From the NCBI GenBank assembly GCA_037892935.1, contig JAYXKI010000011.1, forward strand, positions 372,001 through 436,000: a DNA stretch of 64,000 nucleotides, given 5' to 3'. The notes below the pieces were generated by a model. It worked only from the letters and a program-made list of their open reading frames with translations, did no database searches and had not been told where the DNA came from. A program made the translations under genes and the position numbers. Below are positions 58,273 through 64,000 of this stretch, piece after piece. The first letter of the stretch is position 1, and each line of letters begins with the position of its first letter. This DNA comes from Phlebopus portentosus. Its lineage: Eukaryota; Basidiomycota; Agaricomycetes; Boletales; Boletinellaceae.

Positions 58273-59968
58273 TCAAACGTCCTCCCGTTGCTCTTCCTAG
58301 CGTGGTTGACGAAATCAGAATGGTCCAGGGTAGCTGATAAACGAAAGAGCGGGACTCACAACAGTCGGAACAAACTGGATGTCACTAACGCTCTGCAGAG
58401 TGTAGTTTAACCCGCCATTCTCGCCCCTTTCGCCGGCTTCCTTGAGGTTTATCAAAAGCTGTCCGCCGAAAATGCAGAGTGTTGTAGGGCTGCTGACTGC
58501 TGCTAATATGAGTGAAGCAGGACCATCAACGTTCACTATGGCAGCTCCGATTGGTTGTGAGATAGCATAGAAAGACGCACTACTGAAGATCAGAGAAAAG
58601 GATTGCAACAGCGAGTGCTCTACTTACAAACCATAGTATATGAATTGATCCCGGAAGAGAACAAACATTAGATGAAAGCCTTTGAAATCGTGCGACACTC
58701 TCCAGTGATCTGCAGCCTTATAGAGCGATAGGCCCATTAAAGTCAACTCATACGTAATGGGTAATATCCTGGGAGGAGTCAGACAAAATTCTGCAGCTTA
58801 GAGTCATGGGTTTACCAGGAAGCGACCATGAGCTTCACTGGATATTCGCTCTCGATGAAGCAAAGGGAAACGCCTTTTCTAACGATACCAAGTGCTTCTA
58901 AGGAAGATTTGTCTTGTTGAACGTATGAATATCAATAAAAATGCGACTTACCACCTTGATAAATGATTTCATGAATTTGAAATGCGATGCCATTTCCTGC
59001 TACCAAAACAAGGAGAGATTTAAGAAACATGGATAATTTTTTGTCTATAATAGCTAAGTAAATTCTGCTCGGGGTGAATTGATATGCTGACCTTGATGAT
59101 AAAGTGCCAAGACGCGGATAACTAAGATATCTGCGCGCAAAACACAAATACTCAGTCATGAGAATTAGTTTCGCGCTTCCCCCCTTACATTCAATGAGTA
59201 ACATTGTGCATAGACCTGGCCATGTCATGAATAGAAGAATGATAACTTGGTTGGACTACATACTGCACAAAGCCAAGGCCCATATTGAGAATCGACCTAA
59301 ACTTCGAGTTGAGTGATGAAGCTTCACTTGAAAGCGAATGCTCACAGCTGAAAATACGAATAGTTAAGTCTTTGGCCAGAAATGATAGTTGTCTTTGACA
59401 CACCTTGCAGAAATCTCAGAGAAAGTGCCTTCTGGTGAAGTCTCATGTCTCAAAGAGGTGAAATCGGTGAAATCTATGCGACCTACCAGTAATATTGCAG
59501 ATGGCGACCAGAATTCCAATATAACGATTCTAGATAATGGTTGGTAAGAGGTTCGCAACTCACTATCCAGGACACTTACTGCAAAGTAAATCAAGCTGAC
59601 AGAACTACGCGGGTTTGGCTTCGCTACGTCATTACTACAGTAGTAACGAGAAAATGGGAACTTGATTATGCACCTACCCAGAAAAACTTGACCTTTGAAC
59701 GAATATTGATGAGCAGCCAGCTAAGAGTCAAGAGATAAGTGCGAATACCTCTTGATCCAGGCTGATGACTTGATAGTGAGCATTAGTAATTCCGACTTTT
59801 GGGACAAGGACAATTAGATCATACGAGAATGGTAGACTAAGACGGTTAAAAGTGCAGTCGAGACGTAATTTTCCTTGGTAGTAATGGAAAATACGAATGG
59901 CACGGCACTTGGATCAATGGAAAAAGTTGACCGGGGTTGAAAAGGCTGCCCGAGTGAAAATCCGACAT
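58273..59968 (-). pseudogene. DUF6533-type membrane protein, tandem copy 2 (two breaks)
   Basis: Same exon order as copy 1: start MSDFHSGSLF, then QPRSTFSIDPSAVPFVFSIT and NYVSTALLTVLVYHS, later DILVIRVLALYHQ, FYAISQPIGAAIVNVDGPAS and LINLKEAGERGENGGLNYT, ending EEQREDV with a stop at 58273-58275. Compared with copy 1, exon 1 has lost one base in a T-run (CCTTTTCAACC on the coding strand, near 59940), and the exon with NETNLALEELG in copy 1 has lost one base in CTTGCC (CTTCC here, near 58905). Both put the coding frame out. Two independent one-base losses make it a probable pseudogene unless these are assembly errors. Elsewhere the reading is well preserved. Confidence 0.7.
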
Positions 59969-60678
59969 TGATGAGTTGTTTGTGAGCACTTGGACTTGGT
60001 TGCATACGAGGGATGTTATATAGGATGCATTTAAAGGACCAAAACAGCCGAAGCTGAGAACTCGTTCCATGCCTCTGAAACATTTGACGATGCGCACCTC
60101 GGTCTCGGACAAGATCAGCGACCGTCGTATCAAAGATTCCGAGAAAGCGTCGATTTGATAGGGACCACCAAAGGAATACAAGCTGGTCACCGGTGTAGAT
60201 CATTTTGATGATAGTTCACTAAGGGCTTATACTGTCGTGAGGCCGCGCGGAAGTAAATCATGGCGGTTGAGAGATCATCTCATAAATCGTCGCAACCAAA
60301 ATCGAGTATCTTCGCAGTCTGACGATAAGCACGGAAGGCGAAGCAATGGACATGCTTGATTGGTCCGGATGCACATTGAACCATTCGTAGATACCTGGCC
60401 AATCCCGAGAGTCAAAATGGACCAGTTGTAAACATTCGTGTTTGCCATGAGGACGAGGAGGTGAAAAGAAGGCGTAATAGATTTATCACCAGCAACGTTG
60501 CGGAGTGCAGTGAAGTGAACGCGAGAGTGGAACGGAACGTGTACGCGACCTGCCCGCAACCAGCATGCGCTCGAGTATAAAAGGCGAGTCTTTCAGTACA
60601 GATACAGATACATTACATACGAACACCTCGAGCCATTTTCCAAAGTCAAAGCATTAATTGATAACATCAACATCGAGG
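59969..60678. other. Intergenic: promoter of copy 2 and fimbrin promoter
   Basis: About 710 nt. The left part (to about 60500) is the duplicated promoter unit. The right part is the fimbrin promoter, with a TATA-like GTATAAAAGG at about 60576 about 100 nt before the ATG. No gene. Confidence 0.5.
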
Positions 60679-63031
60679 ATGAGCGTAAAGGCGCAAATCG
60701 CGAATTTCCATGCACGACAAAACTCGCTTACATCATCACCTCCTCTTCGACCGTCATCGCCACCAACACCGGGCGCAGCGCGCAGATTATTCCCAGTCCG
60801 CACAGGCAGCGTCGCTCTTCCACTCGAACGTCCTTCATCCCCACCGTCATCGTCGCCAGCCATGCAGGCAATTCGGTTACAGAAGAAATATCCAGAGGTC
60901 TCCCAAGAGGAGATGTTTGACCTCATAAACCGTTTCAAGTATGTCTATTTTCATCGATATATGCGCGTCATTATATTCTGACCGTTTCCTAGTGCGATCC
61001 CAACAAACTCGCCGGGTCGAGTTGACAAAAGCGCAGTCATCAGCTCTTTGCAGCAGGCAGGAGAATCATATGATCGGGTGCGAGAAACGCTCAAGGATGT
61101 CAGCGTCGACGCAAGCGGCAAAGTCGAGCTGGAGGATTACGTCGAGGTGTGTTCGAGACGTCTCAGCCGGAAAGGTAACAACACTAAACTACCGCAAAAC
61201 TGTAGCTCATCGCGAAGCTGAAGAAGCAAGCTCCGCAGTCTGTATTACCTACAAGAGGCGGAAAAGTGACCGTCCGTGGCTCAAATGCGAACGTCAGCCA
61301 TACCATCAATGAGGACGAAAGGAGAGAGTTCACAAATCACATTAACGGCGTATGTACTTCATTTCAGAGCTCATTTCAGCGTGGTGTTGACAGGCGAGCT
61401 GTACAGGTACTTGACGGTGATCCCGATGTGGGCTCCCGCCTGCCAATTCCGACTGACACAATGCAAATTTTCGACGAATGTCGAGATGGTCTTATTCTTT
61501 GCAAGCTCATCAATGATTCCGTACCGGATACCATCGATACACGTGTTCTCAACAAGCCAACGAAGGGGAAGGCTCTGAACGCGTTCCAGATTACCGAAAA
61601 TAACAACATTGTGATCACTTCCGCGAAGGGTATCGGATGCTCGGTTGTCAATATAGGATCGCAGGATATCTCGGAAGGACGGGAGCACCTTATTCTCGGT
61701 CTCATCTGGCAGATCATTCGTAAAGGATTGCTCGCGAACGTTGACATCAAGCTCCACCCAGAGCTTTACAGGCTATGCGAGGATGATGAGACCATTGAAG
61801 ATCTTCTGAAACTCACGCCGGATCAGATCTTGCTTCGTTGGTTCAACTACCATCTCAAGCAAGCTGGTTGGCATAGACGGGTCAATAACTTCAGTAAGGA
61901 TGTTTCAGATGGCGAGAACTACACCGTCCTTCTGAATCAGTTGAAGCCTGAGGAGTGTTCCCGTGCTCCGCTCCAGACGACCGATCTTAGGCAACGCGCT
62001 GAGGAAGTCCTACAGAACGCAGATCGCATCGGATGCCGGAAATATCTCACGCCGGCTGCGCTTGTTGCAGGTAACCCGCGTCTCAACCTTGCCTTCACCG
62101 CAAATCTGTTCAATACCTGGCCGGGCCTCGCACCGCTCGATGAAGCAGAAGCAAAAGATTACGGCGTCATCGAGGACTTCGACGCCGAAGGCGAACGCGA
62201 AGCGCGTGTCTTCACTCTATGGCTCAACTCGCTCGGCGTCGAGCCAGCCGTGCACAATCTCTCCCAGAACCTCAAAGACGGGTTGATCATCTTGCAGGCA
62301 TTCGACAAGATCCTCCCGGGGAGTGTCATCTGGCGACGCGTCAACAAACCGACAGGAAGCAAGCTTGGCGCCGTTCAGCGTGCATTGGACGATGAGAACG
62401 AGCCCGAGCTCGAGGATTCCACTCCGAAACTCTCGCGCTTCAAGAGCGTCGAGAACACCAACTACGCTGTCGAGCTCGGCAAGCAGAATCACATGCATCT
62501 CGTTGGGATCCAAGGCTCCGATATCGTCGACGGTCGGAAGACGCTCGTTTTGGGACTCGTGTGGCAGCTCATGCGTCTCAATATCTCTCAGACACTCGCA
62601 CAGCTTAAGACTGGTAAGGGCGCCCAGATATCGGACCAGGAGATCCTCAGATGGGCGAATGCAACTGCGGCGAAGGGCAACCCGTCTACACGTCCAATTC
62701 GCTCGTTCAAAGACCCCTCGCTCACCACGGGCATATTCGTCTTGAACTTGCTTGAAGGCCTTCGCCCTGGCATTGTCGACCCGAGCTTGGTGGTGAATAT
62801 CAGCGAAACAGGCGATTATGAGGATAGGCGACAGAACGCGAAACTTGCGATTTCGATTGCAAGGAAGATGAACGCAACGATCTTCTTAGTTCCTGAGGAT
62901 ATTGTTGATGTCCGGGCACGACTGGTGAGTCGTTTTTATATCGTTCTTGTTATCAGCTGGCTTCTGATACTGAGTATCATCCTTAGATTATGACTTTCGT
63001 TGGAAGCCTCATGAGTCTGTCAGGAAACTGA
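60679..63031 (+). CDS. SAC6: Fimbrin/plastin, actin-bundling protein
   Basis: Fimbrin cross-links actin filaments in endocytic patches and cables. The N-terminal part MSVKAQIANFHARQN is Ser/Pro-rich, followed by two EF-hand-like helices (EVSQEEMFDLINRF; VSVDASGKVELEDYVE). Then come four calponin-homology domains in two actin-binding pairs, with LPIPTDTMQIFDECRDGLIL, LNAFQITENNNIVITSAKGI, ILLRWFNYHLKQAGWHRRVN, VFTLWLNSLGVEPAVHNLSQ, NYAVELGKQNHMHLVGIQGS and DIVDGRKTLVLGLVWQLMRL. The last exon reads IMTFVGSLMSLSGN after an intron from about 62924, with TGA at 63029-63031. Introns in the 5' third are at about 60938, 61149 and 61351. The main exon of about 1.5 kb is unbroken. Length (about 650 aa) fits the family; the N-terminal extension is fungal-specific. 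The start at 60679 follows a TATA-like box by about 100 nt. Confidence 0.93.
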
Positions 63032-63271
63032 ATCATGCAAAATGGTGCCTGGATTTGTTCAGATGGTCGAAACGTTTACGAATACATAACAGTTAAGAAT
63101 ACTCTCATGTTGTACTGTACACGGTAACTCTGTTTAACGATTTTTGGAAGTGTCACTATTCATTTTCTGCCTGTCTGACATTAAATATGCCCGTTCCTGG
63201 TAAACGAGTGAGTCTCGTCTGTCATGTGAAATACACATGTCATGGATTTTGAATCCGCAATATTAATACGT
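63032..63271. other. Short intergenic between convergent genes
   Basis: About 240 nt of AT-rich 3' flanks of fimbrin and the methyltransferase-like gene, which converge here. Nothing else seen. Confidence 0.5.
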
Positions 63272-64000
63272 TCAAATTCTCTTCACACACCACATCAATG
63301 GGCTCCTCCTACTCTCCTCGGTCTCTGTACCGTGATCCTCCCTAAGCTGCGGCATAGTGTTCCTGTCTTTTAGCTCCGCTTTCACTTCCACCGTTCCTTT
63401 CTTGAATATCATCCCATCCCAAAGTGCGCACCAGTCCTCCGGAGCGAAACAATACACGCTGAATCCTCCCGCGCTTCCAGGGTGGATAATTTCACATGAG
63501 ACGGATTTCGTTGAATGCGAGCCGAAAATCATAGATCCTGGGAGAGGGGAGAGTAGGGAAGCAAGCGCACGAGCAGCTGTGATCTGGTCTTCTTGTCCGA
63601 ATAGGTGGAAGAAACGGGAGACATGAATGGCTGAGACGTATCCCTTCAATGGCGTGAGCGTGCTGAGCGTGAAGAGAGTCGGACGCGGTGTCGTCGGAGG
63701 TGAGTAGAGAGGAGGAGAGAGTGCTATGTGCTTTGGATCGAAGATGTCTCCTTGGATAAAAGGCACCGGGAAAGTCTCTGGTGTCGACTTGAAGAGCTTA
63801 TAACCGAGATCCCAGAATTCTTAAGTGGGACTGTTCAGTAGAAACTGAATTTACGTCCGCTAGGTGACTTGCCTTGCTTTATATCTGAGGCAATGACGTT
63901 CTCAATAGGGTATCCGTCCGAAATCGCTTTACGGGCGTCATCGCCAACTGGAACAATAATCAGCCTGGTACAATCAGAGATGTTTTGAATAGTATTACTT
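63272..64000 (-). CDS. SAM-dependent methyltransferase-like protein, 5' end outside window
   Basis: The C-terminal part of a class I methyltransferase-like protein common in basidiomycetes. Seen: PIENVIASDIKQEFWDLGYKL-type acidic strand (motif II, split by an intron near 63815-63870), VPFIQGDIFDPKHIA (motif III), VSAIHVSRFFHLFGQEDQIT (motif IV-like), ARALASLLSPLPGSMIFGSH and GGFSVYCFAPEDWCALWDGM. The SAM-binding glycine motif lies beyond the right edge or in the missing exons. The stop is at 63272-63274 after WCVKRI. Small-molecule or secondary-metabolite methylation is common for this group, but the substrate cannot be read from the sequence. Confidence 0.72.

Larger units (their letters stand above)
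55430..60500. repeat. Direct tandem duplication, unit about 2.66 kb
   Basis: Matching blocks recur at a constant distance: the block at 55711 recurs at 58377 (2666 nt apart), and the block around 57271 recurs near 59929 (2658 nt apart). The duplicated unit contains a whole DUF6533-type gene, its introns, its 3' flank and its promoter (57600-57740 resembles 60270-60400). Exon identity near the 3' end is high by eye, while introns and flanks have diverged more. Boundaries are approximate. Confidence 0.8.

Noticed and set aside
1..64000. CRISPR arrays, prokaryotic operons, prophage
   Set aside because: Spliced genes and fungal families throughout; no spaced direct repeats of CRISPR type.

Overview
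The window looks like nuclear DNA of an agaricomycete (mushroom-forming basidiomycete). Genes are split by many short GT-AG introns of about 50-80 nt and lie 0.1-1.5 kb apart on both strands. Leaders are pyrimidine-rich. Several families are typical of these fungi: DUF6533 membrane proteins, DUF7137, OTT_1508-like deaminase and Ran1-like kinases. I saw no rRNA, tRNA or CRISPR array.

Layout. 0.6-9.6 kb: one uninterrupted Ty3/gypsy chromovirus Gag-Pol ORF on the minus strand, with no LTR that I could find. It shares a 107-nt divergent spacer with a glomulin/ALF4-family gene (9.7-11.8 kb). Then follow a DUF7137 protein, an NCS1 purine-cytosine permease, an SDR oxidoreductase (minus) and a MOB4/phocein-like protein with a long tail. 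Next come two tandem Ran1-like kinases (20.7-25.0 kb), an OTT_1508-like deaminase (25.5-27.0 kb), a two-RRM protein of MSSP/RBMS type (28.5-32.1 kb) and a DUF6533 membrane protein (33.4-35.8 kb). A decayed relic (36.6-37.4 kb) precedes an intact F-box-like/nucleotidyltransferase-fold gene (38.1-39.6 kb). TFIIA gamma (minus) and a SMYD-type SET/MYND gene are divergent. A cluster of four paralogous secreted Cys-rich genes covers 43.6-48.8 kb. An amidase, two divergent orphan genes, a 2.66-kb tandem duplication of a DUF6533 gene with its promoter (55.4-60.5 kb), fimbrin and a partial SAM methyltransferase close the window.

How the parts relate. Housekeeping genes (TFIIA gamma, fimbrin, MOB, RRM protein, glomulin) alternate with expanding lineage-specific families: kinases, DUF6533, secreted Cys-rich proteins and F-box/NTase. 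The duplicates are local and at DNA level, because introns and upstream blocks are copied, and at least one member of each set is broken.

Caution. At least ten coding frames break by what looks like one missing base, often in a short homopolymer. This could be residual assembly error or real decay; until raw reads are checked, the 'broken' calls are provisional. Intron boundaries were read by eye from GT-AG sites and frame continuity.
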